A DNA stretch of 62,502 nt from Planctomycetota bacterium (GTDB lineage: Bacteria > Planctomycetota > UBA8108 > UBA1146 > JAJFFE01), in the NCBI GenBank assembly GCA_021776775.1, contig JAJFFE010000352.1:1-62502 (forward strand). Direction: 5' to 3'. A program made the translations under genes and the position numbers. Below, in pieces: positions 9,319 through 18,256 of this stretch. Below the pieces are notes generated by a model that was given only the letters and a program-made list of their open reading frames with translations, did no database searches and had not been told where the DNA came from. Numbering within the stretch: position 1 is the first letter of the stretch; the number at the start of each line of letters is the position of its first letter.

Positions 9319-10751
9319 TATTCGCCCCCGTCCGGAGCTAGCACGATTCTGTCGAGTGGCTGCCCGATCGCCTGTTCTAGATCCACGAGCGTGTTCGCGA
9401 GAGCGTGTTGGGTGTCCAGATAGTCCTCTCGTGATAACAGGAAACGCCTTTGCGATTCGAGGACCGACAAGAACGAAGTTGCGCCAGCGCGGTAGCTCTC
9501 ACGCGCTAGGTCGAGGGCTGCCTGTTCCTGTGGGAGCAATTCGTCGCGGTAGAACGTGGTGAGGTCGCCAAGCGCGGACGAGCGACGCTGGGCCGCGTCG
9601 ACGTTCTGCTTGATCGTCGTGATCAGTCCCTGCAGCCGCTTGCGGATCTCCTGGTACTCATACTCAGCCTTGGCGACCTGCGCCTGGTTCTGGTCGAAGA
9701 TCGGCAGTTCGATATCCAGCGTGGGACCCACGGTGAGCTCTCGGTCTTCGCCCGCCTTTCGCGATTCCCGTTCGAATGCAACTCCCGGTTCGACCACCCG
9801 GATGAACAGTCGGCGTTGGTTATTGATCCTTGCTCGTGCAGCTTCCACGGCCTCGTGGGCGGCTCGGAGATCAAGTCGGTGCTTCAGGGCTAGATCCAAG
9901 AGCCGGTCGTCCGAGACAGCTGGCATTGATGCCGGCAATGGGCTCACAAGGTCCACTTCTTCGATCGACACACCGAGACCGAGAAGGGCAAGAATGCCTG
10001 CCTTCGCATCGTAGCCACGCAGTTTGGCAAGTCGGAGTCCCGCGCCCTTCTTCAGCACTTCTGACCGAGCGGAGTTGACGTCGACGTCGTTGGCCACACC
10101 GGCCTCGCGCTGGGCTACGACGAGTTCGAGTAGTTGCTGAGCAATTCCCAGGCTGTCACCTGAAATCTCAATGAACCGTTCGGATCGGATCACCTCGAAG
10201 TACGCTCGCTTAACGTCTAGCACGATGTCACTTGCGAGGCGCGCTACAGTGAGGATCGCGCGATCGCGTTCGCGATCGGCGACGCGCTTCCTTAGTGGAA
10301 TCTGCCAGAGGTCTACGATGCTCTTCGTCAGCCCGGCCTCGAGCAGGACCAACCCTCCTCCGGAAGGAACTCCCAGCGCGGCGGACATGCTTGGGTTCGT
10401 GAAGAGTCCGGATTGAACGAAGTCCGCCTCCGCCACGCCAATTCGAAAGAAGCTCGCCTGAACGGCTCGGTTGTTGATTAGCGCAATCTGGGTCGCTTCT
10501 CTGAGTGTCAGGCCACCCGTCAGTAGATCAGCGACTCGTTGTTGTACGGTGTCTTCGTCACCGGGCTGGAACACGTGCGATTCGCCCGTTGCCTCGCCTA
10601 TCTGCTGCGCCGCTTGTCGATAACCCTGCGACGGATCTACGCTAGCACACGCCCCGAGGCACACCGCAAGCCACAGCCAGCACAAGTGAGTGATCGCGCG
10701 GAAACCGTAAATCCAATTCCACGCCGTGGTCTGTAACTCAGGCATTGGCAC
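9318..10751 (-). CDS. czcC: CzcC-like outer-membrane efflux lipoprotein
   Basis: TolC-family outer-membrane factor, 477 aa. Lipobox at CLGACASVD near residue 34, then two efflux repeats (RVADLLTGGLTLREATQIALINN; LDLALKHRLDLRAAHEAVEAARARI in character). The C-terminal helices contain ESYRAGATSFLSVLESQRRFL, the standard OEP signature region. It overlaps the RND gene by 14 bp and completes the second tripartite pump. Confidence 0.87.
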   Translation of the reverse strand: MPMPELQTTAWNWIYGFRAITHLCWLWLAVCLGACASVDPSQGYRQAAQQIGEATGESHVFQPGDEDTVQQRVADLLTGGLTLREATQIALINNRAVQASFFRIGVAEADFVQSGLFTNPSMSAALGVPSGGGLVLLEAGLTKSIVDLWQIPLRKRVADRERDRAILTVARLASDIVLDVKRAYFEVIRSERFIEISGDSLGIAQQLLELVVAQREAGVANDVDVNSARSEVLKKGAGLRLAKLRGYDAKAGILALLGLGVSIEEVDLVSPLPASMPAVSDDRLLDLALKHRLDLRAAHEAVEAARARINNQRRLFIRVVEPGVAFERESRKAGEDRELTVGPTLDIELPIFDQNQAQVAKAEYEYQEIRKRLQGLITTIKQNVDAAQRRSSALGDLTTFYRDELLPQEQAALDLARESYRAGATSFLSVLESQRRFLLSREDYLDTQHALANTLVDLEQAIGQPLDRIVLAPDGGE

Positions 10752-13700
10752 TGACCGTACTCGCCTCGTTCAATCGGTTTCCTCTCGCTCCGGCCCGTCC
10801 AATCCACGCGTAGAGCGTCGGTAGAACGAACAGCGTCAACAGTGTTGACGTGACCACTCCCCCAATCACTACCGTGGCGAGCGGTCGCTGTACTTCGGCC
10901 CCAACATCGGTGTTGAGCGCCATAGGGATGAACCCGATTCCTGTGGTGATCGCCGTCATGAGCACTGGGCGGAGCCGTTGAGAAGCGGCCTTTAGCGTGG
11001 CTGCTTCGCGCTCCATGCCTTCGTCCACGTACTGGCGAATTGTTGACACCATGACCATGTCGGCCAAGACGCTGATTCCGGACAACGCGATGAATCCAAC
11101 GCCTGCCGAGATACTGAACGGAAGGTCTCGAAGGTGAAGGGCCCAGATCCCCCCCACAGCAGCAAAGGGGACTCCGGTGAACACGCGAAGCGCGTCCGGC
11201 CAGTTTCCATACGTCATGTACACGAGAAGCAGCACCAGTAACAATGCGATAGGGACGACGTACGCCAGTGTTCTCGACGCACGTTGCAGATTCTCGAACT
11301 GTCCACCAAACGCCACCGAGTATCCAAGCTCCTTGAGTTCCGGTCCGAGCTCCTCGTCAATGCGACGTTCGGCTTCCGACACGAATCCACCCAGATCACC
11401 ACTGGTAACATTGCAGGTCACGACCGCTCGTCGCTGATACCACTCACGGTTGATGACGACGGGATTCGAGACTCGTTCGATCTTGGCAACGTTTGATAGT
11501 GGGATTCGCTGGCCATCCGGCGCCACGATCAGCAGCTTCTCAATGGACTCTGGATTGTCCGCGAAGCTGGAGGGCAGTCGGATCGCCAAAGGAAACCGTC
11601 GTTGCCCAACGCGGACCTCCGAGACTTCCTTTCCGCCGATCGCTTCGATGAACTCCAACACTTCGCGAGACTTGATGCCATACCGTGACAACGCCTCGGG
11701 GTCTAGGTCGATCTCCAGCACCGGCAATCCCACCAGCGGCTCTACGAAGGGATTCTCCGCGCCGGGTATGGCGGACAGAATAGCCTGAACGCGAACGGCA
11801 AACTCCTTGAGCTTGTCGAAGTCGGTTCCGAATATCTTGACCCCGAGGTCGGTTCGAATCCCGGCGATCATCTCGTTGAATCGCATCTCGATCGGCTGAG
11901 TGAAGGCGAAGTTCATACCCGGCACCGGCAGCAAAACTCGTCGAATCGCCTCCTCGAGTTCAGCCTTGCTCTCGGCCTTGGTCCACAATCCCCTCGGTGT
12001 CAGCATAATGAAGACGTCGCTGACCTCGATTCCCATGGGGTCCGTAGCGACCTCAGGTGTCCCGGTGCGGGTCCAGAGGCTTCGAATCTCGTCGGGAAAC
12101 TTGTCGAGGAGTAACTGTTCGATCTTCGTGGAGAATCTCGCAGACTCGTGGACCGAGACTCCCGGAAGCCGCACCGTATTGATCACGAGAGAGCCCTCGT
12201 CGAGACTCGGCACGAAGACGGAGCCGAGCTTCAGGCCAATCGGCACGGTGCCGACGACGGCGATCAACGCGCTACCTAGGACCAATGTCCGACGGGCAAC
12301 AGCCCATTTCACGGCCGGGCGGTAGACCCTTTTGAGCCCGCGAATGATCCAAGGCTCTCCCCGGTCGCTGGTCTTGGAGAGAAGGTAACTGGCGAGAACC
12401 GGCATGAGCGTCATGGAGAAGATCAGCGACCCCGCCAAGGCAAACACGACAGTCAGAGCCATCGGCGCGAACAGCTTGCCCTCGACGCCGTGCAAGGCCA
12501 GGATCGGTAGGTACACGATCATGATGATGAGCTCTCCGAACATCGTCGGCTTGCGCACCTCTTTGGAGGCGTCACCGACGATCTCGACGACCGACGCGCC
12601 TGTCGTGTCTTCCTGGAGTCGCCTCACGGAGTTCTCGACCATGATCACGGAGCTATCGACCAAGAGACCGAAATCGAGGGCTCCCAAGCTCATCAACGTT
12701 CCGGCGATTCCAGCCTGAATCATGATGTTGAAGGCGAAGAGCATGGAGAGCGGAATCGCTAACGCCACAATCATCGCGGCTCGCAAGTGTCCCATAAACA
12801 GGAACAACACCGCTATCACGAGGAGCATCGCCTCAGACAGGTTCTTCTTGACTGTGCTGATGACCAAGTCCACCAAGTTGGTGCGGTCGTACATCACCCG
12901 GACTTCAGAGCCCTCAGGGAGGGATAGCTCGATCTTCTTGAGCTTCTCATCGAGTGCTCTGGCCACGTCGTGAGTGTTCTCGCCCATGAGCATGAACCCA
13001 AGGCCCAGAACCCCCTCTCCCTGGCCATTGACCGTCACCACCCCCCGTCGTTGTCTGTGCCCCTCGGTCACCGACGCGACGTCACGCACGCGCACGGGGC
13101 GACCGTCCTCAGCCACGATGACAACGCCACCGATCTCGTCTGTTGTAGACGTCAAGCCCACCCCGTGAACGAGTAAGATTTCTCCCGCTGAGTTGACGCT
13201 GCCCCCACCCACGTTCAAGTTGGAGTCCTCCAGAGCCTCCATGAGCTGTCGTAGGGTCAAGCCGTGTTTCGCGAGACGCCGAGGGTCGACCACGACCTCG
13301 AATCGTCGTTCGTATCCTCCCCAAGAATTGACTTCGGCCACGCCCGGCACAGACAGGAGTTGGGGCTTGATGACCCAGTCCTGGAGGACTCTGCTGTCGG
13401 CGAGATCACCGCCGGGCGCCGACACGACATAGTGGTAGATCTCCCCGAGACCCGTCGCGATCGGCCCCATGGTGGGAGACGCGATGCCTTCGGGTAGCTC
13501 GATTCGCTGGAGTCTCTCGAGGATTTGAGCCCGCGCAAAGTAGATGTCGGTACCGTCTTCGAAAACGAGTGTCGTCTGCGACAGGCCAAACTTCGACATT
13601 GAGCGGACGAGCTTCAGATTGGGCAGTCCTCCCATGGCTTGCTCGACCTTGAAGCTGAGTTGCTGCTCTACTTCGAGCGGGTCCAGTCCGGGCGCAATGG

Positions 13701-13851
13701 TATTGATCTGCACCATGACGTCCGTGACGTCGGGCAAAGCGTCGATGGAAAGTCGCGAAAGCGAACCGATCCCGGTGACCACAACAATCGCGGTCAACAA
13801 CAGGACCAATCGACGATTCCGCAGGGAAGCGTCTATGAGTGCATTGAGCAT
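10738..13851 (-). CDS. czcA: CzcA-like heavy-metal RND efflux pump
   Basis: Full-length RND pump of 1037 aa with twelve predicted membrane helices and two large periplasmic loops. Characteristic segments: RLSIDALPDVTDVMVQINT near the N-terminus, SMSKFGLSQTTLVFEDGTDIYFAR in the porter, the helix-4 motif GALDFGLLVDSSVIMVEN (aspartate of the proton relay), and FVPSLDEGSLVINTVRLPGVS. The DFG...VD form of helix 4 is the CzcA/CnrA-like version rather than the CusA version, so divalent cations such as Zn, Co or Cd are favoured. It lies between czcB (30 bp upstream) and czcC. Confidence 0.9.
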   Translation of the reverse strand: MLNALIDASLRNRRLVLLLTAIVVVTGIGSLSRLSIDALPDVTDVMVQINTIAPGLDPLEVEQQLSFKVEQAMGGLPNLKLVRSMSKFGLSQTTLVFEDGTDIYFARAQILERLQRIELPEGIASPTMGPIATGLGEIYHYVVSAPGGDLADSRVLQDWVIKPQLLSVPGVAEVNSWGGYERRFEVVVDPRRLAKHGLTLRQLMEALEDSNLNVGGGSVNSAGEILLVHGVGLTSTTDEIGGVVIVAEDGRPVRVRDVASVTEGHRQRRGVVTVNGQGEGVLGLGFMLMGENTHDVARALDEKLKKIELSLPEGSEVRVMYDRTNLVDLVISTVKKNLSEAMLLVIAVLFLFMGHLRAAMIVALAIPLSMLFAFNIMIQAGIAGTLMSLGALDFGLLVDSSVIMVENSVRRLQEDTTGASVVEIVGDASKEVRKPTMFGELIIMIVYLPILALHGVEGKLFAPMALTVVFALAGSLIFSMTLMPVLASYLLSKTSDRGEPWIIRGLKRVYRPAVKWAVARRTLVLGSALIAVVGTVPIGLKLGSVFVPSLDEGSLVINTVRLPGVSVHESARFSTKIEQLLLDKFPDEIRSLWTRTGTPEVATDPMGIEVSDVFIMLTPRGLWTKAESKAELEEAIRRVLLPVPGMNFAFTQPIEMRFNEMIAGIRTDLGVKIFGTDFDKLKEFAVRVQAILSAIPGAENPFVEPLVGLPVLEIDLDPEALSRYGIKSREVLEFIEAIGGKEVSEVRVGQRRFPLAIRLPSSFADNPESIEKLLIVAPDGQRIPLSNVAKIERVSNPVVINREWYQRRAVVTCNVTSGDLGGFVSEAERRIDEELGPELKELGYSVAFGGQFENLQRASRTLAYVVPIALLLVLLLVYMTYGNWPDALRVFTGVPFAAVGGIWALHLRDLPFSISAGVGFIALSGISVLADMVMVSTIRQYVDEGMEREAATLKAASQRLRPVLMTAITTGIGFIPMALNTDVGAEVQRPLATVVIGGVVTSTLLTLFVLPTLYAWIGRAGARGNRLNEASTVSANA

Positions 13852-13881
13852 ACGGTCACGCCGTACCTATTCGCCTGCGCA

Positions 13882-15174
13882 TCAGCCCGCCCCTATCTGG
13901 CCCCGAAGAATTTCGGTCTTGAGCAGAAAGCTACCAGTCGTGACTACCCGATCCCCCACCGCGAGCCCGCCGACAATCTCGAACCCGCCGTCGTACGCGG
14001 CGCCGAGCTCCAAGGGCCGCGGAACGAAGGTATCCTTCGAGGATGACACGAACGCCAATAGACAGTCACCGTCGTTCTGCACGGCGGCCCGCGGAATCAA
14101 GAGCATCGGCTTCGCGGGTGCGATTCGGACTTCCGCTTGTCCGAACATATTGGCCTTCAGGAGGCCCTCGCGATTCTTGACATCTGCAAAAACCTGAACC
14201 GTTCGCGTCAGCTCAGAAACCTCTGCCCCAACCGCAACGACTCTTCCCGAGAACCGCTTGCCCACAAGCCCCTCGACGAAGAAGCGGACCCGCTGTCCTG
14301 GCTCGATCCGCTCCAAATCCTGCTCGTACACGTCGACGACCAGCCACATGCGCGTCGTGTCAGCAACGCTGATGATCGGGCGGGTCGGGTCCGCCAGCTC
14401 ACCGCGTACGGCGATTAGAGAGACCACCGTCGCGTCGAACGGAGCTCGCATCTCCAGTAGCGGCGACGCCGTCCCACTGTCCTTGACTGCGAGGATCTCC
14501 TCGGCGCGCAGGCCATAGGTTCCGAGCTGCTGCTCACTCAACTGAACGGTCACTTGCGCCTCGTGGAGCGCGGCTACCGCTTCAGCCATTTGGGACGAGG
14601 TCGTGATCTTGGGAAAGACCTTGCTCCTGCTGTCGTGGATCGTCTGACGAAGCTTCAGCGTTGACAGTGCTTGGATGTAGGTCGACTTGATTCGACCGAG
14701 ATCGGGTGAATCCAACACTGCCAAGACACTCCCTGCTGCTACCTCGTCTCCAACCTGAACCCGTACTTCTTGTATAGCGCCACTCGCCCGTGGCGCCAGG
14801 CGGGCGTAGCTTTGGGGCAGGAACTGGGTCTCGGCGTTGGCTCGCAGTCGCTCTTCGACGGGGGTCGCTTCAAGTGTCGAGAGCTCGAGTCCAACTTGCT
14901 CTGCAACCCCCTCACCGAGCACGACGCGGACACACATGTTGGGACATTGTCCGGGAAGCGGCTCCGACGCTTGGATGAGCTGCGTCCCCCCACGCGCGAG
15001 CGCCGGGTTGCAAATCTCGCACTTGTCTAACTCCTCATCGTGTGTCTCGCACCAAGCAACGCCTTCCGGCCGCTCCGGCGAAGCCCAAGGCAGCTGCCAG
15101 TGGTTGGCGGCCAAGAAGAACAAGCAGACCAAGCTGACAAGGATCACACCGGTAAGTACGCGTTCTCTCTTCAT
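13882..15174 (-). CDS. czcB: CzcB-like membrane fusion protein with Cys-rich N-terminal metal site
   Basis: Periplasmic adaptor of the second RND pump, 430 aa. A single anchor helix (residues 7-23) is followed by a cysteine-rich metal-binding segment, WCETHDEELDKCEIC (C42, H45, C52, C55) with further C77 and C81, then the HlyD barrel-sandwich, hairpin and beta-barrel domains (GSVLAVLDSPDLGRI, EQDLERIEPGQRVRFF). The segment could load metal onto the adaptor. Part of the operon headed by the CmtR-like regulator. Confidence 0.88.
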   Translation of the reverse strand: MKRERVLTGVILVSLVCLFFLAANHWQLPWASPERPEGVAWCETHDEELDKCEICNPALARGGTQLIQASEPLPGQCPNMCVRVVLGEGVAEQVGLELSTLEATPVEERLRANAETQFLPQSYARLAPRASGAIQEVRVQVGDEVAAGSVLAVLDSPDLGRIKSTYIQALSTLKLRQTIHDSRSKVFPKITTSSQMAEAVAALHEAQVTVQLSEQQLGTYGLRAEEILAVKDSGTASPLLEMRAPFDATVVSLIAVRGELADPTRPIISVADTTRMWLVVDVYEQDLERIEPGQRVRFFVEGLVGKRFSGRVVAVGAEVSELTRTVQVFADVKNREGLLKANMFGQAEVRIAPAKPMLLIPRAAVQNDGDCLLAFVSSSKDTFVPRPLELGAAYDGGFEIVGGLAVGDRVVTTGSFLLKTEILRGQIGAG

Positions 15175-15249
15175 GTCGACCTCACGGGTCTACTAGTCAC
15201 GGCAGTCTTCACAAAGATCGGTGTCTTTGTGATCACCAGGCTCAAACCC

Positions 15250-15645
15250 TCAGGTCTTGCAGAAATCATACGCCACCCACTTCTCACCTTTCTTCAGGGA
15301 GTATTTCCACAGCTCGACGTATTGGTGCTTCTTAAACGGCCAGCCATACACCTTGACGTCTTTACCCAGGAGCTTCGCGTTCGTGATGACGCGGTGACCT
15401 CGGGTGTTATCGACGAGCGTCCACAGCTTGCCGTCCTTGGTCAGGAATCCCTGCGCATGCTTGGCGTGGAGCGTGCATTGTGCGTCGACGCCGGACTCCG
15501 CCTGTAGTGTGCAGCCGATGCAAACGATCTTGCCCTCGGCCCACACGCGGTCCTTCATGGTGCGCTTCTTGAGTGGTTTCCCAGGGGTTTGAGCGAACGC
15601 CCCGGCCACGAGTAAGAGGCTCAGCCCGATTACCATGATCCGCAT
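15250..15645 (-). CDS. Small secreted cysteine protein of unknown function
   Basis: Product of 131 aa with an N-terminal signal peptide (MRIMVIGLSLLLVAGAFAQ). I do not recognise the family. The mature part begins with basic residues and KIVCIGCTLQ, then QCTLHAKHAQGFLTKDGKLWTLVDNTRG, a beta-rich stretch and a final YDFCKT. The CxxC plus a CxxxH could bind metal; the strand pattern after it suggests a small OB-like barrel. The ATG at 15645 has an AAAGG box about nine bases upstream. It sits between the CmtR-like regulator (23 bp upstream) and czcB, so it is probably a periplasmic accessory of that metal response. Confidence 0.7.
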   Translation of the reverse strand: MRIMVIGLSLLLVAGAFAQTPGKPLKKRTMKDRVWAEGKIVCIGCTLQAESGVDAQCTLHAKHAQGFLTKDGKLWTLVDNTRGHRVITNAKLLGKDVKVYGWPFKKHQYVELWKYSLKKGEKWVAYDFCKT

Positions 15646-15668
15646 GGGGAGTGACCTTTCTGTGGTGA

Positions 15669-15995
15669 TTACTTCTCGTACTTCTCGCACATGGCGATCT
15701 GCTCGGCCGCCTCTTCGAGTACCCGCTCACTTGCAGCCAGCAGTTGAAGGATCTTCCGAGAGCGGATCCGGTAGTACACGTACCGCCCGTTCCTCTCCCG
15801 CTCGACCAGACCGCAGCAGAACAAACAGTCGAGGTGCATGGATGCGTTCGGTTGGCTGAGTTCTGTAGCGGCGACGACCTCACCCACATTCAGGGGCCCT
15901 TCGCGCAGGACCTCGAGAATCGACAAGCGAGATGGGTCCGCCAGCCCACGAAACAGTTTGGACTTCAAGCTCGTGTCCGCTTCCACAGACCTCAT
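15669..15995 (-). CDS. ArsR/SmtB-family metal sensor, CmtR-like
   Basis: Winged-helix repressor of 108 aa. HTH region LNVGEVVAATELSQPNASMHLDCLFCCGLV, then the wing ERNGRYVYYRI. Cysteines at C57, C60, C61 and C103 fall almost exactly where the Cd/Pb sensor CmtR of Mycobacterium has its ligands (C57, C61, C102), so a soft divalent ion such as Cd or Pb is the likely signal. A GAAAGGAG box precedes the ATG. It is the first gene of the czcB-czcA-czcC-CDF operon and lies directly behind a strong promoter overlapped by a perfect inverted repeat. Confidence 0.87.
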   Translation of the reverse strand: MRSVEADTSLKSKLFRGLADPSRLSILEVLREGPLNVGEVVAATELSQPNASMHLDCLFCCGLVERERNGRYVYYRIRSRKILQLLAASERVLEEAAEQIAMCEKYEK

Positions 15996-16011
15996 GAGAT
16001 CGCTCCTTTCT

Positions 16012-16046
16012 CATATCAGTATCGGCTGATATGTTGACTCCGTCAA
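16012..16046 (-). promoter_or_regulatory. Sigma70-type promoter overlapped by ArsR/SmtB-type operator
   Basis: On the minus strand, TTGACG (-35, 16041-16046) and GATACT (-10, 16018-16023) are separated by exactly 17 bp. A perfect 8-bp inverted repeat, CATATCAG and CTGATATG with a 6-bp spacer (16012-16033), covers the -10 and part of the spacer. A repressor bound there would block RNA polymerase. It lies 17 bp upstream of the CmtR-like gene, so autoregulation is the obvious reading. Confidence 0.75.
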
Positions 16047-16225
16047 TGTTGCGTTTGAGATTCGGGACTTCTTGGTCGCTACGCTTCCGTAACCGCCCGA
16101 GGCATCTCGCCTTTGCGAAACGAAAGGCCGATCCGCTGCGATCTAGACCCTCGACAGCCGTATAGTGCGGCGGGAGTCAACGCGCGCTCCGGCGACAATT
16201 CCACGGGGTCGCTCAACCCACTGAC

Positions 16226-17119
16226 TCATGAGTGCGGTGAATCGCCCTGATCGAGGCATGGATCCGGGTCGCGTTCGGTCTCGACGGTGACGCGAAACCG
16301 GCCCCGCTGCATGACCAGGTCTCGAACGGCGCTCTTGATCTCATGGCTACTCGCGCCCTGCGCGATCACGACATGACAGGTGAACACGTGGCGCTCGCCG
16401 TCCAGCGACCAGGCGTGAGCGTCATGAACACCAAGGACGCCATCCAAGGCTGTAAGCTCGGCCTCGAGCTCGGCGAGGTCCAGATTCGCTGGAACTCGTT
16501 GCAGTAGGAGCCTGCCGGTTTCGGCGAAGTTCCGCACGACGTTCCAGACCATGAATAGTGCGATTCCGATCGCTAGCACGGGGTCGACCCACCCCCAATC
16601 GAATATTAGTATCAAAACCGATCCCACCAACACAGCTGCCCAACCCAAGACGTCTTCTAGGAGATGCCATGTCAGCATGCGCTCGTTCTGGGTCGCGCCT
16701 ATGGACAGCTTCCACGCCGCGTAGCCGTTAACAGCCAGGCCGAAGAGCGCCAGGCCGAACATAGCGGCGCCATGAGGATCTTGCCGTTCCCCGAGTCGCT
16801 GAATCGATTCGACAACGATGTAGACTGACCCGCCCAGTAAGACGGCTCCTGTTATGAGCGCGGATACCGTCGACACCCGGCGATAGCCATAGCTGAAGTG
16901 TCGGTCGGCGCCCTTCTCAGAGTACTTCTGCAGGATCAACGCCAGGCCCAAACTTGCACTGTCGCCGAGATCGTGGATTGCGTCCGCCACGATGGCAACA
17001 CTACCCACGAGCAGCCCACCGACGACCTCGATCGCGGCGAAGCCCAGATTCAAGACGAAAACGAGGCGAATGCGACTCGTTGCAGTGCTGGGACTCAAGT
17101 GGGCGTGATCGTGACTCAT
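16226..17119 (-). CDS. czcD: CDF cation efflux protein, CzcD/ZitB type
   Basis: Inner-membrane metal/proton antiporter, 297 aa with six hydrophobic segments and a C-terminal cytoplasmic domain. The HD-HD metal tetrad typical of Zn/Cd exporters is present: H49 and D53 in ADAIHDLGDS (helix 2), H152 and D156 in WHLLEDVLGW (helix 5). The N-terminus carries HDHAH. The cytoplasmic domain (LDGVLGVHDAHAWSLDGERHVFTCHVV) is intact. It follows the lipoprotein gene by 47 bp, at the end of the third RND gene group. Confidence 0.9.
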   Translation of the reverse strand: MSHDHAHLSPSTATSRIRLVFVLNLGFAAIEVVGGLLVGSVAIVADAIHDLGDSASLGLALILQKYSEKGADRHFSYGYRRVSTVSALITGAVLLGGSVYIVVESIQRLGERQDPHGAAMFGLALFGLAVNGYAAWKLSIGATQNERMLTWHLLEDVLGWAAVLVGSVLILIFDWGWVDPVLAIGIALFMVWNVVRNFAETGRLLLQRVPANLDLAELEAELTALDGVLGVHDAHAWSLDGERHVFTCHVVIAQGASSHEIKSAVRDLVMQRGRFRVTVETERDPDPCLDQGDSPHS

Positions 17120-17166
17120 GCTAGTTCCATCGTCCCGCCGACAAGCAACCCCCAGTCGTCAAAACC

Positions 17167-17613
17167 TCACCGATCGCTCGCATTGCCTGAACGGTGATAG
17201 ACCAACTCCAGAGTCGACCCAATAGGCAATGGTCCAGGAACCGTGGCATGGATGGTGGCATGCCGATACCGTCTTCGATGCCCGCGACGCGGCGAAAGTC
17301 TGCCTCGCACGGTCTGCACCGACTCGCCGTCAGGTCCGGTCACGACCACGTCGACGTGCTCGCTCAGATATCCCGTCCGAGTTCGCCCGAGATTGACGAG
17401 GCCGTAAATCCGAATCCGGTCGCGAAGATCGTACGCGCGCAGGTAGACCAATCGGCCGAACGCACTACTCGAATCCGGCAGAACGACAAGATCGTTGCTG
17501 GCGATGAGATCCGGTCCGGTGGTCACGCACCCGCTCGCACAGAACATGAGGACGAACAACATGCGATGGAGTCCCCGCGGTGCCGTGCGGCTCGAAGTGT
17601 GTTCAGACGACAT
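17167..17613 (-). CDS. Putative lipoprotein, unknown function
   Basis: Product of 148 aa. I prefer the ATG at 17613 because AAAGGGAAG lies just upstream. A hydrophobic segment ends in a lipobox (LMFCASGC, then VTTGPD). The mature part is beta-rich and basic at the end (RGRLSPRRGHRRRYRHATIH), with VRLYVY-like strands (GRLVYLRAYDLRDRIRIYGLVNLG). Family not recognised. Its position between the His-rich lipoprotein gene and a CDF exporter suggests a periplasmic role linked to metal export. Confidence 0.65.
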   Translation of the reverse strand: MSSEHTSSRTAPRGLHRMLFVLMFCASGCVTTGPDLIASNDLVVLPDSSSAFGRLVYLRAYDLRDRIRIYGLVNLGRTRTGYLSEHVDVVVTGPDGESVQTVRGRLSPRRGHRRRYRHATIHATVPGPLPIGSTLELVYHRSGNASDR

Positions 17614-17700
17614 TTCGTCTTCCCTTTCGACTCTCGCCACTCGGCGGCCCCGCGTCGAGTCGGGCAGGGCAATCGCCGAGTGTACGATACTTGCCAATCC

Positions 17701-18252
17701 TCACTCGACCGCCAAGGAGCCAGAGCTTCTCTTGCCCCCGCTCTCGACCTCGATCCACAACTTCATCGCCGCGGTGACCTTGTCGGGAACCTCGGCATCA
17801 GCGTGGTAGCGACCGTCCTTTCCTTCGCCCTTCCCTTTGAGTGACCCGACTCCGGACTGCTCACCAAACCAAACCCGCACCGAAGCAGGCATCGGCCCGG
17901 CGCTGTGGACGAGATCCACATGAAGCGTTTCCTTCGGATGTGGGTCCCCACCCACGGTCACGTCCAAGGTCGTGCCACCGATGGTGACGCTTCCGAGAGC
18001 ATGCTTCTCTCCGTCGTGGTCGTGATCGTCGTGATCGTCGTGATCGTCGTGATCGTCGTGATCGTCGTGATCGTCGTGATCGTCGTGATCGTCGTGATCG
18101 TCGTGATCGTCGTGATCGTGATCGTCATCATCCGAGTGGGTCTCACCCGCAGCGTGATCGTCGTGAGCATCGGGTTTCCCGTCCTTCGAACACCCGAGTA
18201 GTCCGGTGACCGCGAGGAGGAGTACGACCGTGATTGTTGAGTAGAGGTTCAT
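17701..18252 (-). CDS. Histidine/aspartate-rich periplasmic lipoprotein
   Basis: Product of 183 aa, starting at the ATG at 18252, five bases after the RND stop. Signal peptide with lipobox LAVTGLLGCSKDG. Residues about 28-85 are almost entirely His and Asp, including ten perfect DDH triplets, a strong candidate for binding many divalent cations. A C-terminal beta domain follows (LGSVTIGGTTLDVTVGG ... LHVDLVHS ... RVWFGE ... KLWIEVE). The larger lipoprotein at 46355-47281 has the same lipobox/His-rich/LGNVTI-type plan beside the paralogous pump, so this is probably a periplasmic metal buffer for that pump type. Confidence 0.8.
   Translation of the reverse strand: MNLYSTITVVLLLAVTGLLGCSKDGKPDAHDDHAAGETHSDDDDHDHDDHDDHDDHDDHDDHDDHDDHDDHDDHDDHDHDGEKHALGSVTIGGTTLDVTVGGDPHPKETLHVDLVHSAGPMPASVRVWFGEQSGVGSLKGKGEGKDGRYHADAEVPDKVTAAMKLWIEVESGGKRSSGSLAVE
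18022..18111 (-). repeat. Ten perfect tandem 9-bp repeats coding DDH
   Basis: Unit GTGATCGTC on the plus strand (GACGATCAC, Asp-Asp-His, on the coding strand), repeated ten times without a mismatch, with imperfect units on both sides. Perfect identity at the DNA level suggests recent slippage expansion; the unit length keeps the frame, so copy number can change the size of the metal-binding tract without breaking the gene. Confidence 0.95.
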
Positions 18253-18256
18253 GAAC

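Noticed and set aside
15250..15645. Hidden selenocysteine codon in the small secreted protein
   Set aside because: Its Cys codons are TGC/TGT, and reading past its TGA stop gives no protein-like sequence or hairpin at proper distance.
18022..18111. CRISPR-like or regulatory repeat array
   Set aside because: The repeats are 9 bp, without spacers, in frame inside a coding gene and encode DDH.
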